Assembly (NCBI GenBank): GCA_017849555.1
Contig: JAFIGU010000081.1
Span: 1 to 64,000 of the forward strand
Direction: 5' to 3'
DNA: 64,000 nt
Source: Sphingomonas sp.
GTDB lineage: Bacteria; Pseudomonadota; Alphaproteobacteria; Sphingomonadales; Sphingomonadaceae
The position numbers were made by a program, and so were the translations under genes. Of the stretch, positions 1-6,811 are shown piece by piece. The notes under the pieces were generated by a model. That model made no database searches. It saw nothing but the letters and a program-made list of their open reading frames with translations, and had not been told where the DNA came from. Each line of letters begins with the position of its first letter. The stretch's first letter is position 1.

Positions 1-140
1 TGGGAGCAGGCCAGGCGACTTCCAGCAGGTGAATTCCACCCACTCAACGAGCCAATGGCGCGGTTGAAGCGTGTAGCGTAGCCCATGTTCCGCTTATGTC
101 CGAGAAATCGTTGTCTGGCGAACAAACCTTGAGGTGACGC
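1..140 (+). mobile_element. Possible right end of an insertion sequence, with transposase C-terminus
   Basis: Base composition and codon choice change sharply at about position 140. Left of it the sequence is AT-richer and uses codons that are rare in the neighbours (TCA, CCT, AGA, GGA, AGT in the receptor frame). On the plus strand an open frame entering from the window edge ends with LNEPMARLKRVA and a TAG at 79-81, followed by about 60 non-coding bases up to the junction. That is the layout expected of a transposase C-terminus and terminal repeat. I could not match it to an IS family, and a contig or chimera junction would look the same. The other end lies outside the window. Confidence 0.3.
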
Positions 141-740
141 CTTGAGCGCGCCGCTCATGTCGACGCGATTGTAATTGCCGTAGCCGAGGTTGAAATAGCC
201 GTTGGTCTCGCCGAGCGTCGCATCGTGGCTGATGATGTTGACCGCGCCGCCGGTGGTATTCTTACCATAGAGCGTGCCTTGCGGCCCGCGCAGTACCTCG
301 ACCCGCTCGAGATCGTACATCGCGACCCCGAGGAAGGCGAAATTGCCTTTGTACACCTCGTCATAATAGGTCGCGACCGGGCTCGACTGGTTGAGGCTGT
401 AATCCGACATCGACACGCCGCGCAGCGAGAAGATCGGGGTATTGTCGCCGACGATGCCGGTCATCTGGAGATTGGCGACCTTGCTCGTCAGATCGTCGAC
501 GCTGGTGGTGCGCGATTTCGACAAGGTGTCGCCGCCGATCGCCGACACCGAGATCGGCACCGACTGCAGGCTTTCCGAGCGTTTGGTCGCCGTCACGATG
601 ATCTCGCCCGGTGCCGGGGCATCCGCGGCGGGGGTGGCGGGCGGCGCGGGGGCGGTCTGCGCCAGCGCCGATGTGGCGGCGAGTGCGGCGGACATGGCGA
701 GCAGCGCACCACCCGTCCGCAACAACAGATGATTCCTCAT
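1..740 (-). CDS. TonB-dependent receptor, N-terminal part, interrupted or cut at the window edge
   Basis: Outer-membrane TonB-dependent receptor. The start at 740 has a GGAGGG Shine-Dalgarno 9 bases upstream. A signal peptide ends near ALAATSALAQ, followed by a TonB-box-like segment (GEIIVTATKR), and the plug domain carries YDLERVEVLRGPQGTLYGKN and TTGGAVNI, typical of sphingomonad receptors. It begins 14 bases after the second cytochrome gene, so it is probably the last gene of the amine dehydrogenase operon and may import its substrate or a metal. About 200 residues are normal. After ALKA (near 140) the protein no longer resembles a beta-barrel and codon use changes, so the gene is probably disrupted even though the frame stays open to the edge. 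Confidence 0.8.
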   Translation of the reverse strand, partial: MRNHLLLRTGGALLAMSAALAATSALAQTAPAPPATPAADAPAPGEIIVTATKRSESLQSVPISVSAIGGDTLSKSRTTSVDDLTSKVANLQMTGIVGDNTPIFSLRGVSMSDYSLNQSSPVATYYDEVYKGNFAFLGVAMYDLERVEVLRGPQGTLYGKNTTGGAVNIISHDATLGETNGYFNLGYGNYNRVDMSGALKASPQGLFARQRFLGHKRNMGYATRFNRAIGSLSGWNSPAGSRLACS

Positions 741-754
741 AAAGTGAACCCTCC

Positions 755-1240
755 CTAGTTTTCGATGTGCCGGTCTTTTCCTGCCCGCATGAAACCCGCC
801 ACCAGACGCGCTCTTGTTTCGACGCGTTCAAGGCGGAGGGGGTTTTGTCGCAGCACATTGATTTCCGCCGCTGTGTACGGTCGGAAATCCTTGGGCATGT
901 GCTGGCGATCAAAGGTGTAAAGCGTCCAGTTGACGAGATTGGCGAGCCGCGCGTCGTCGAGGGCCGCGGTGGCGACGCCCGGCACCCGGCCGAGAAATTC
1001 GCGCCCGCCGGGCACCGACAGAAAGCGCGCGACCATATCCCGCATTGGCGGGTTGGACGTATCGTCGCCGCTGCCGTCGGGCCGGTGGCACCCCTGGCAT
1101 TTGAGCTTATAGTCGATATGCGCCTGCGCCGCGTCCGCCACGCCGGGCATCGGCAGGACCGCGGGCTGGTTTGCCGCCACGCCCGCCGCGATCAGCCCGG
1201 TTGCGAGACCGAAGATCAGGAGGGCGAGGCGATCGGTCAT
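755..1240 (-). CDS. Monohaem c-type cytochrome, amine dehydrogenase operon
   Basis: Periplasmic or membrane-anchored cytochrome c of 161 residues. The N-terminus has one hydrophobic signal segment (LALLIFGLATGLIAAG), and a single CQGCH haem site lies at residues 48-52. A Met in QHMPKDF could be the distal ligand. The start overlaps the upstream cytochrome gene by 4 bases (ATGA), so the two are translationally coupled. It probably takes electrons from the tryptophylquinone enzyme encoded upstream, or passes them on from the second cytochrome, in the place an amicyanin or azurin would occupy. The exact partner is inference. Confidence 0.85.
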   Translation of the reverse strand: MTDRLALLIFGLATGLIAAGVAANQPAVLPMPGVADAAQAHIDYKLKCQGCHRPDGSGDDTSNPPMRDMVARFLSVPGGREFLGRVPGVATAALDDARLANLVNWTLYTFDRQHMPKDFRPYTAAEINVLRQNPLRLERVETRARLVAGFMRAGKDRHIEN

Positions 1241-1683
1241 TTGCCTTCCAGCCCGGCGTGGAGCTTGGCGACATCCGCGCCGGTCATCGACCCGGCCTTG
1301 GCCTTGTAGCCGGCGATCTCGGCGGCGGAGAACGGCTTGAACGCCGGCCCGGTCTTGGCGATCGCGGTGCCGACATGATTGAGCACCGCGGCAATCGACG
1401 CCTCGTCGAGCCCGCCTTGCGCGGGCATCACCCCGCGATAGGGCTTGCCCTCGATCGTCAGCGGCCCGGCCAGCCCCTTGATCACCGCCAGCGCGAGATA
1501 GCGCCGCCCCTCGGGCTTGGCGGCGAGCGCGCGGAAATCTCCGCCGAGCGGGGGATAGGCCCCGGGCACCCCGGCGCCGGTCGCGGTGTGGCAGGCGGCG
1601 CAGCGGGTGAAAATCGCCTTGCCGTCCGGCGCCGCCACGGCCGCGGCGGGCAAGAGCGCGGCGAGCAGGATCAGCCGCCTCAT
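1237..1683 (-). CDS. Monohaem c-type cytochrome, amine dehydrogenase operon
   Basis: Small periplasmic cytochrome c of 148 residues, with a cleavable signal peptide (MRRLILLAALLPAAAVAAP), haem motif CAACH at residues 28-32 and a probable axial Met in GVMPAQGG. I use the ATG at 1683 because it overlaps the stop of the small-subunit gene by 4 bases; a further 15 codons are open upstream. The aromatic amine dehydrogenase cluster of Alcaligenes faecalis is known to carry a small monohaem cytochrome directly after its small-subunit gene, which makes this position informative. The likely role is electron acceptor for the dehydrogenase. Confidence 0.85.
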   Translation of the reverse strand: MRRLILLAALLPAAAVAAPDGKAIFTRCAACHTATGAGVPGAYPPLGGDFRALAAKPEGRRYLALAVIKGLAGPLTIEGKPYRGVMPAQGGLDEASIAAVLNHVGTAIAKTGPAFKPFSAAEIAGYKAKAGSMTGADVAKLHAGLEGK

Positions 1684-2228
1684 TTCGGCTGCTCCAGCGC
1701 GACGCCGACGATCACCGCGGTCGAGCAATTATAGACGCTGCTCTCCGACCCGAGGCACCAATTGTAATCGTTGTTCGATTGCGTGCGGACCTGCGGGCGA
1801 TCGCCCTCGTTGCGGTTGCACAGGCACTGGCCGCACGACGAGACGCCGCAGCAATCGTTATAGCTGATGATATAGGCGCGGTTGTCGGCGGGGTTGGTGC
1901 AGGTGCCGATCCAGGTGATCGGCGACATCTCGGTCCCCGGCGGGCACGAACTGACCGATCCGCCGCAGCAGGTGCAAAGGAAGCCGTCGATCGCGCAATA
2001 GCGCCAGTAATCGCAGGTCGTGCGATCGCCGGGGTCCTGCGGATTGCCTGAGGTCACCGGCTGATGCGGGGTGCCCCCGGGGTGGGTCGAGGCGCGCGCC
2101 ACCGGCAGCACCGGGAAGACCGCGGCGCCGGTGATCCCCATCCCCAATGTCGCCAAGAGGCTGCGCCGCGAGGTGCCGCGCGCAACCGAGCGGGCAAAGC
2201 GCTCGGCAAGCTTGTCGAAACCACGCAT
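1680..2228 (-). CDS. mauA: Quinoprotein amine dehydrogenase small (beta) subunit, TTQ-bearing
   Basis: Light subunit of methylamine or aromatic amine dehydrogenase (182 residues), which oxidises primary amines to aldehyde plus ammonia in the periplasm. Residues 20-45 form a twin-arginine-type signal (SRRSLLATLGMG). The body is Cys-rich as in the family (CDYWRYC, CTCCGG, NDCCGV). By comparison with the Paracoccus subunit, the two tryptophans that become tryptophan tryptophylquinone are W106 (TWIGTC) and W157 (DYNWCLG), and the Asp needed for cofactor formation is D125 (YNDCC). The start has GGAGG upstream, inside the end of mauD. An aauA (aromatic amine) identity is equally possible and is favoured by the operon content. 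Confidence 0.95.
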   Translation of the reverse strand: MRGFDKLAERFARSVARGTSRRSLLATLGMGITGAAVFPVLPVARASTHPGGTPHQPVTSGNPQDPGDRTTCDYWRYCAIDGFLCTCCGGSVSSCPPGTEMSPITWIGTCTNPADNRAYIISYNDCCGVSSCGQCLCNRNEGDRPQVRTQSNNDYNWCLGSESSVYNCSTAVIVGVALEQPK

Positions 2229-2231
2229 CGG

Positions 2232-2822
2232 TCATGCCTCCTTCTGGCGGCGGGCAAGGAAATCCTGGATCGAGGCGACCCCGTGCTCCTTGGCGACGAA
2301 CAGGCTTTCGAGATGCTCGCGGCTGTTGATCAGCCCGAGCGAGGCGACCCTGCCCTCCTCGTCGAGCAGCACGGCATAGGGGAGCTTGGAGACCCCGAAC
2401 GCGCGGCCGAGCGCTTCGGACAGCACCAGCGGCATCCCGCCGAGCCCATATTCGGCGATCAGCCGGCTGTAGGCCGATTTGGTCCCGTCACCGGCGAACA
2501 CGACGTCGAGCCAGTCGCTCTCCGCCCTGGCCGCCGAGCGCACCACCGGGAGCAGCGATTTGCACACCGGGCAATCGGGCGAGGCGAAGAAGAGAAGCTG
2601 GCTGCGTCCGTCGCGCCGTCCCCCGACCTCGAGCGGAACGCCCTCGATCGTGGTGACGGTCATCCGGCTTGCGACCTCGCCCACCTCGACCTTCTGGTGG
2701 AGGGTCAGTGCACCGGCCGGGGCGATGCGCTCGTGCAGGATACCGACCTGGCGCGCGAGCGCGGCGATCAGCACGCCTTGGACGATCACCGCCGCCCACA
2801 GCAGCAATTGAGATACCAGCAT
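2232..2822 (-). CDS. mauD: Amine dehydrogenase accessory protein MauD, thioredoxin-like
   Basis: Membrane-anchored thioredoxin-fold protein of 196 residues needed for disulfide formation and stability of the small subunit, which carries about six disulfides. There is one N-terminal membrane anchor (residues 3-22) and a CPVC active site at residues 84-87 in FFASPDCPVCKS. The C-terminal half is typical of MauD (LPYAVLLDEEGRVASLGLINSREHLESL, given here only as a landmark). The start at 2822 shares one base with the mauE stop (TGATG). Open frame continues far upstream of this start in the same register, but that stretch is a shadow of mauE. Confidence 0.92.
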   Translation of the reverse strand: MLVSQLLLWAAVIVQGVLIAALARQVGILHERIAPAGALTLHQKVEVGEVASRMTVTTIEGVPLEVGGRRDGRSQLLFFASPDCPVCKSLLPVVRSAARAESDWLDVVFAGDGTKSAYSRLIAEYGLGGMPLVLSEALGRAFGVSKLPYAVLLDEEGRVASLGLINSREHLESLFVAKEHGVASIQDFLARRQKEA

Positions 2823-3319
2823 CAGGATTTCCTCCACGCGGGATGGGGAATGGAGAGAAGTTCGGACGCGCCGAAATAGAGCGCGAGAAAGGCGAGCGCG
2901 GACAGCAACGCCTCGGCCGGCGGCACCCCCTCGGGCGCCGGCAGCACAATGAGCACCGCCGCCAGCCCCGCGAGCAGCAGCGCGCGGAGGATCTGCCCCG
3001 CGCCGACCGGGCGCGGACGCGCGGTGAAGTCGCACCCGCAGTCGAGCGTCTCGCCGCGCCGACGCCATAGCGCCAGCGCATAAGCGCTCCACAGCAAGGC
3101 GGCGATCAGCGCCCCGGCGACGGTCGCCGCCGGGATGACGAGACAAAGTGCGGCGATCGCCTCGGCCGCCGCGGCGACCACCAGCAGCAATTGTCCGGCC
3201 GACGGGGAGACCCCGGCCAACCGCGCCGTCGCCGTAGCGAACCGCGCGCCCGACTGCGCCTTGTGCGCGGCGGACACCGCCAGCACCAGCGCGAGGAACA
3301 GGGGGAGCGGCGCCATCAT
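2822..3319 (-). CDS. mauE: Amine dehydrogenase maturation membrane protein MauE
   Basis: Integral membrane protein of 165 residues with about five hydrophobic segments and a CGC pair (LDCGCDF) facing a loop near residue 95. MauE belongs to the DoxX/MauE-type membrane proteins and acts with MauD in export and disulfide processing of the quinoprotein small subunit. It overlaps the large-subunit gene by 4 bases (ATGA) and abuts mauD, giving the order B-E-D-A shared by mau and aau clusters. The protein begins MMAP; the upstream Met is used because it makes the ATGA overlap. Confidence 0.88.
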   Translation of the reverse strand: MMAPLPLFLALVLAVSAAHKAQSGARFATATARLAGVSPSAGQLLLVVAAAAEAIAALCLVIPAATVAGALIAALLWSAYALALWRRRGETLDCGCDFTARPRPVGAGQILRALLLAGLAAVLIVLPAPEGVPPAEALLSALAFLALYFGASELLSIPHPAWRKS

Positions 3320-4497
3320 TCGACCGGGGTGATGACCATCGGGCTGAACGCGACGGTCGCGCCCAATGACCGGACGAAGGCGCCGCTCGCGGCGTCATAG
3401 ACGTCGATCGCGCCGTCGGCGCGCGACACCACCATATGCGGCTGCGCCTCGCGCGTCACCGCGACCGCGATCGACTGGCCCTTCAATGCGATGCGCGCGA
3501 CGCGGGCCTTTTTCGCGGGGTCGATCACCCACACTTCGGTGCCGCCGTCCTTGTGGCTGCCTTCTTTGCCGGCGGGATTCATCAGCACATAGAGCCGGCC
3601 GGCGGCATCCGAATTGATCACCTGCCAGCCGCTCGGGCGCCATTCGGGGGTGGCGCCCGGCGCGGTGCCGACGCTGAACGAACCGGGGATCACCTTCGCC
3701 ACCTCGCCCGAAAGGTCGAAGCCCTGGAGCAAACCCTTCTGGCTGATGAACCAAGCCGTCTGGCCGACCATCGCGGGGTTGCTGAACAGCGGCTGGTTGT
3801 CGATGTCCTGTACCGCCTTGATCGTCTTCGACGTCGCGACCTTGCCCTGCGCGTCGAGCGTCGCGCTGAAGATCGAGCCGTCGGCGCACAGGCTGGAAAA
3901 GCCGCGCGGGCCGGTCGGGTAGATTTGCGAGCAGCCCGGCAGATCGATCTCGTTGAGCACCTTGCGCGCATCGAGGTCGACCACGGTGACCGATTGCGCC
4001 GGGGTGAAATTGGCGACCAGCGCCCATTTCTCGTCATTGGTGAACTGGAACAGGTGGGGATAGACCACCGAGAGCTGGCGCTTGCCGCCAGGGAGCACGA
4101 TCTCGCCCTTGGGTTTCAGATCCTTCATGTCCCAGAAGGTGATCGCATCGGTGCGCTCGCCGCGCGTCAGCCGCGAATAGAAGGTCTCGGCGGTCAGTAT
4201 CTCTTGCCGCTTGGCCGAGTAGAGCGAATTGCCGAATTGCGCCGAGCGGACGATCGCCTTCAACGGATGATCGGCCGAGGCGGTATCGACCACCACCACG
4301 CGCCCGTCGACGATCGCGTTGAAATTGAGATCGTTGATCAGCACCCAGCTTTTCGGCCACTGCGCCGGCAACGGCGTGACGCTGGGGATCGTTTCCTCCG
4401 GCAACGGCGCCGTCCCCGTTCCGGGCGCTGCGCCGGCCAACGCCGGAAGCGCGGCAACACCGAGCGCGGTTGAACACAACCGGGCGAACCACCTCAT
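3316..4497 (-). CDS. mauB: Quinoprotein amine dehydrogenase large (alpha) subunit
   Basis: Periplasmic heavy subunit of 393 residues, a seven-bladed beta-propeller that holds the small subunit and shapes the substrate channel. After a signal peptide ending near ALAGAAPG, blade-like repeats are visible (VVVVDTASADHP, SVTVVDLDARKV, WVIDPAKKARVARI). Family landmarks include YSRLTRGERTD and FSVGTAPGATPEWRPSGW. The ATG at 4497 is preferred to one six codons upstream because AGGGAGGT lies 5-6 bases before it. First gene of the operon; a TTGACA/CATTAT promoter lies at 4540-4568. Whether the enzyme is a methylamine or aromatic amine dehydrogenase cannot be settled by eye. Confidence 0.93.
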   Translation of the reverse strand: MRWFARLCSTALGVAALPALAGAAPGTGTAPLPEETIPSVTPLPAQWPKSWVLINDLNFNAIVDGRVVVVDTASADHPLKAIVRSAQFGNSLYSAKRQEILTAETFYSRLTRGERTDAITFWDMKDLKPKGEIVLPGGKRQLSVVYPHLFQFTNDEKWALVANFTPAQSVTVVDLDARKVLNEIDLPGCSQIYPTGPRGFSSLCADGSIFSATLDAQGKVATSKTIKAVQDIDNQPLFSNPAMVGQTAWFISQKGLLQGFDLSGEVAKVIPGSFSVGTAPGATPEWRPSGWQVINSDAAGRLYVLMNPAGKEGSHKDGGTEVWVIDPAKKARVARIALKGQSIAVAVTREAQPHMVVSRADGAIDVYDAASGAFVRSLGATVAFSPMVITPVE

Positions 4498-4539
4498 GCT
4501 GCACCTCCCTGACATCGCCGTTCGAGCGGCGTTGCAGGA

Positions 4540-4568
4540 ATAATGTGCGTCCGACCTAATTCTGTCAA
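4540..4568 (-). promoter_or_regulatory. Sigma70 promoter of the amine dehydrogenase operon
   Basis: Reading the minus strand, a perfect TTGACA (-35, plus-strand 4563-4568) is followed after 17 bases by CATTAT (-10, plus-strand 4540-4545), about 43 bases before the mauB start. The -35 box and spacer overlap the first of three direct repeats, which suggests repression at this promoter. Confidence 0.65.
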
Positions 4569-4600
4569 TCGACCTAAATCTGGCGAGTGACCTAATTTTG
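4553..4600. promoter_or_regulatory. Triple direct repeat with 18-bp period, candidate TetR-family operator
   Basis: Three copies of GACCTAAWTYTG start at 4553, 4571 and 4589, exactly 18 bases apart, between the divergent mauB and tetR genes. The first copy covers the spacer and -35 edge of the mauB promoter. The third ends over a possible TTGAAA -35 box for the regulator gene at 4598-4603. The arrangement would let one protein control both directions. Confidence 0.6.
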
Positions 4601-4642
4601 AAAAGCTGTTATAGGCGCCGCGATACCGGGAGATGAATTGTT

Positions 4643-5302
4643 ATGAATCAGGATGATAATCTGTCATTTGTGGTCCCAGACCTGATCGTGCCGGAACGCG
4701 ACGGGGGCTATTCCAAGGGACATGAGACCCGCGAAATGATCCTTCGCGCGGCGCTGTCGATCCTGATCGACGAGGGATATCGCGCGATGTCGATGCGCCG
4801 AGTCGCGGCTGCCTGCGGGATGAAATTCGGCAACCTCACTTATCATTATCGCACCCGCGAGGATCTGGTGCGCGAACTGCTCGACGGGATGATCAGCAGC
4901 TATGAGGTCGAATTCGAGGCGATCGTCCACCAGCCCGATCTCAGCCCCGACGAGCGGCTCGAACGTTACTGCCGGCTGGTTCTCGACGATATCACGACCA
5001 AGAAGACGACCCGGCTGTTCCCCGAATTATGGGCTTTGTCGAACCACGATCCGTTCGTCTATGAGCGGATGCACGAGCTCTACACCCGCGCGCGCCGCCC
5101 GCTGTTTGAGGTGGTGGCGGAAATCCGCCCCGATCTGTCGACCGAGGATCAGGAAACGCTGACCTTGTTCATCTCTTATTCGATGGAGGGATCGACGATC
5201 TTCGCGGGCTATGAAAAACCGTTCCGATCGCAGATGAATCGGATCAAACACGTATCGATCGAGGCGTTTCGCGAGTTGGTGCACAACTTCAAGCGGAGTT
5301 GA
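4643..5302 (+). CDS. TetR-family transcriptional regulator, divergent from the amine dehydrogenase operon
   Basis: Cytoplasmic regulator of 219 residues. The helix-turn-helix spans about residues 28-75 (REMILRAALSILIDEGYRAM, then RRVAAACGMKFGNLTYHYRT), followed by an all-helical ligand and dimerisation domain. Its position opposite mauB, with repeats in the shared 145-base region, makes control of amine oxidation its likely job, with an amine or product as ligand; this is inference. The start is the ATG after a GGGAG at about 11 bases. A methyltransferase-family membrane protein follows 4 bases after the stop. Confidence 0.88.
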   Translation: MNQDDNLSFVVPDLIVPERDGGYSKGHETREMILRAALSILIDEGYRAMSMRRVAAACGMKFGNLTYHYRTREDLVRELLDGMISSYEVEFEAIVHQPDLSPDERLERYCRLVLDDITTKKTTRLFPELWALSNHDPFVYERMHELYTRARRPLFEVVAEIRPDLSTEDQETLTLFISYSMEGSTIFAGYEKPFRSQMNRIKHVSIEAFRELVHNFKRS

Positions 5303-5306
5303 ACGC

Positions 5307-6002
5307 ATGGTTACCGAGCCCAGGCCGATGTCCCGCGGCGGCAAGATCGCTTACGCCATCGGGCTGCCGCTCGGTCTTATCATGCTGGTCTTTCTGCCGA
5401 TCGGCCGGCTCGATTGGGTGCCGGGCTGGGTGTTCATCGGCTTCCTCTTCGTCACCTACGGGATTGCCGCGTCGGTCCTGCTTCGGGTCAATCCCGCGAT
5501 CTTCCGCGCGCGCAACCGCTTCCAGCCGGGGACGCAGCGCTGGGATCTGATCCTGCTGTCGCTGATGCTCCCGGCGATGGTTATCGAGATTCCGCTCGCG
5601 ACGCTCGATGCCGGGCGGATGCATTGGTCGGTGGTGTCCCCTGCGATCGTCGTGCTGGGCTATGCCTTGCTCGGCGGCGGGATCGCGTTCGGCGGGTGGG
5701 CGCAGGCGGTCAATCGCTTCTTCGAACCCGGCGTCAGGCTCCAGCGCGAGCGCGGGCAGCATGTCATCACCGACGGGCCGTATCGCTTCGTCCGCCACCC
5801 CGGCTATGTCAGCGCGCTGATGGTCTTCGTCGGACTGGCGCTAGCGCTGGCGTCGTGGTGGGCGCTGATCCCTGCGGCCTGGGCAAGCGCACTGCTGATC
5901 GTGCGGACGCGGTGGGAGGATGCGCTGCTTCACGCCGAGCTGGCCGGCTATGCCGATTACGCCCGGCGGACGCGTTACCGGCTGCTGCCGGGCGTGTGGT
6001 GA
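5307..6002 (+). CDS. Isoprenylcysteine carboxyl methyltransferase-family membrane protein
   Basis: Polytopic membrane protein of 231 residues from the ICMT/PEMT-like methyltransferase family. Four to five hydrophobic segments are visible, and the C-terminal conserved stretch TDGPYRFVRHPGY followed by the late RTRWEDALLHAELAGYADYA is the usual S-adenosylmethionine-binding signature of bacterial members. The substrate is unknown for most bacterial homologues. The start lies 4 bases after the TetR stop, with CGGAG 8 bases upstream, so the two are co-transcribed. A role in amine metabolism cannot be inferred from sequence. Confidence 0.8.
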   Translation: MVTEPRPMSRGGKIAYAIGLPLGLIMLVFLPIGRLDWVPGWVFIGFLFVTYGIAASVLLRVNPAIFRARNRFQPGTQRWDLILLSLMLPAMVIEIPLATLDAGRMHWSVVSPAIVVLGYALLGGGIAFGGWAQAVNRFFEPGVRLQRERGQHVITDGPYRFVRHPGYVSALMVFVGLALALASWWALIPAAWASALLIVRTRWEDALLHAELAGYADYARRTRYRLLPGVW

Positions 6003-6005
6003 GCG

Positions 6006-6500
6006 CTATACCAAGGTCGGGCGCGAGCGGATCGCGTTGAGCACCGGCGGTGCGACGCGATAGACCGCCATCCGCCGCCCGCCGCGGTTGACGTGATCGG
6101 TCACCCGTCCGGCATAATAGCGCCGCACCAGCCCGGCGCGGACCAGATCGGAAACTGCGCGGCTGACATTGGCCTTGCCGACCGCCAGCGCTTCCTCGGC
6201 CAGCGCCGCCTCCAATTTCTCGGGATCGTCACTGCCGATCCGCGCCGCCACCCTGGCCCGCAGCCCGGCACGGCGTCGGTCGCGCGCCGCGAGCGGGACG
6301 AGCTGGCGCGCGAGCCAGTCGCGCAACGACAGCCGCTCCCCTGCCCCGCCGCGCACCCACGGCCCCGCCTCGCCATCGGGGCGCGCCGCCTCGGCGATCA
6401 GCCCGAGGACGAGAAAGGCATAGCGCGGGCGGCTGGAAGCATCCGCCAGCGAGGCGAGGATCGAACCCAGATCGGGCCGGGCGGCGCTGTCTTCGGTCAT
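6006..6500 (-). CDS. Putative winged-helix DNA-binding protein
   Basis: A 164-residue protein with no certain family. The C-terminal half reads like a winged helix: ALAVGKANVSRAVSDLVRAG is a plausible recognition helix, and LVRRYYAGRVTDHVNRGGRR a basic wing. The N-terminal half is helical and Arg-rich. It converges on the methyltransferase gene with a 3-base gap. No clear Shine-Dalgarno precedes the ATG at 6500. It probably acts as a small regulator; no target is evident. Confidence 0.6.
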   Translation of the reverse strand: MTEDSAARPDLGSILASLADASSRPRYAFLVLGLIAEAARPDGEAGPWVRGGAGERLSLRDWLARQLVPLAARDRRRAGLRARVAARIGSDDPEKLEAALAEEALAVGKANVSRAVSDLVRAGLVRRYYAGRVTDHVNRGGRRMAVYRVAPPVLNAIRSRPTLV

Positions 6501-6569
6501 GCCGCAGAATCAAGCACATGCGGAACGAATAGTGAATCCCACTTCTGCGCCCGGCATCAACTTTGTCGT

Positions 6570-6791
6570 GGGTGACACTTTGCCTGAAGGACGGCCGCAC
6601 CCCGCCGCATCCCTCGTTACCTCCGGTCTTGGGCCGGGGTCCATCGTACCGCAGACTCCGTGGCAAGAACCTCTTGCTTCGCGCTCGCCTCCCGGTGGAT
6701 CCCGGCTCAAGACCGGGTGGCAGGGGGCCTTCCCGGCTCCAAACCGCCACGGATGACAGTCTGCCGCGCCGATTCTGGTAAAGTGTCACCC
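6570..6791. repeat. 222-bp palindromic intergenic element
   Basis: The gap between 6500 and 6812 has no gene. It is bounded by a perfect 12-bp inverted repeat, GGGTGACACTTT at 6570-6581 and AAAGTGTCACCC at 6780-6791. Nested inside are a 20-bp inverted repeat with two mismatches (6623-6642 against 6697-6716) and a third pair around CAGACT/AGTCTG. It could fold into a long cruciform. This looks like a miniature repeat element or transcription terminator complex. Confidence 0.5.
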
Positions 6792-6811
6792 GTGGCGCTC
6801 CGGGCACAGTG

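Noticed and set aside
225..758. Plus-strand open frames opposite the TonB receptor
   Set aside because: Composition is the typical Arg/His/Gly-rich antisense shadow of GC-rich DNA, and the minus-strand receptor has clear plug motifs.
2822..3398. A long open frame in register with mauD, reading through the mauE region
   Set aside because: The upstream part is Arg/Pro-rich low-complexity translation of mauE in another frame; MauD starts cleanly at 2822 with the TGATG junction and a membrane anchor.
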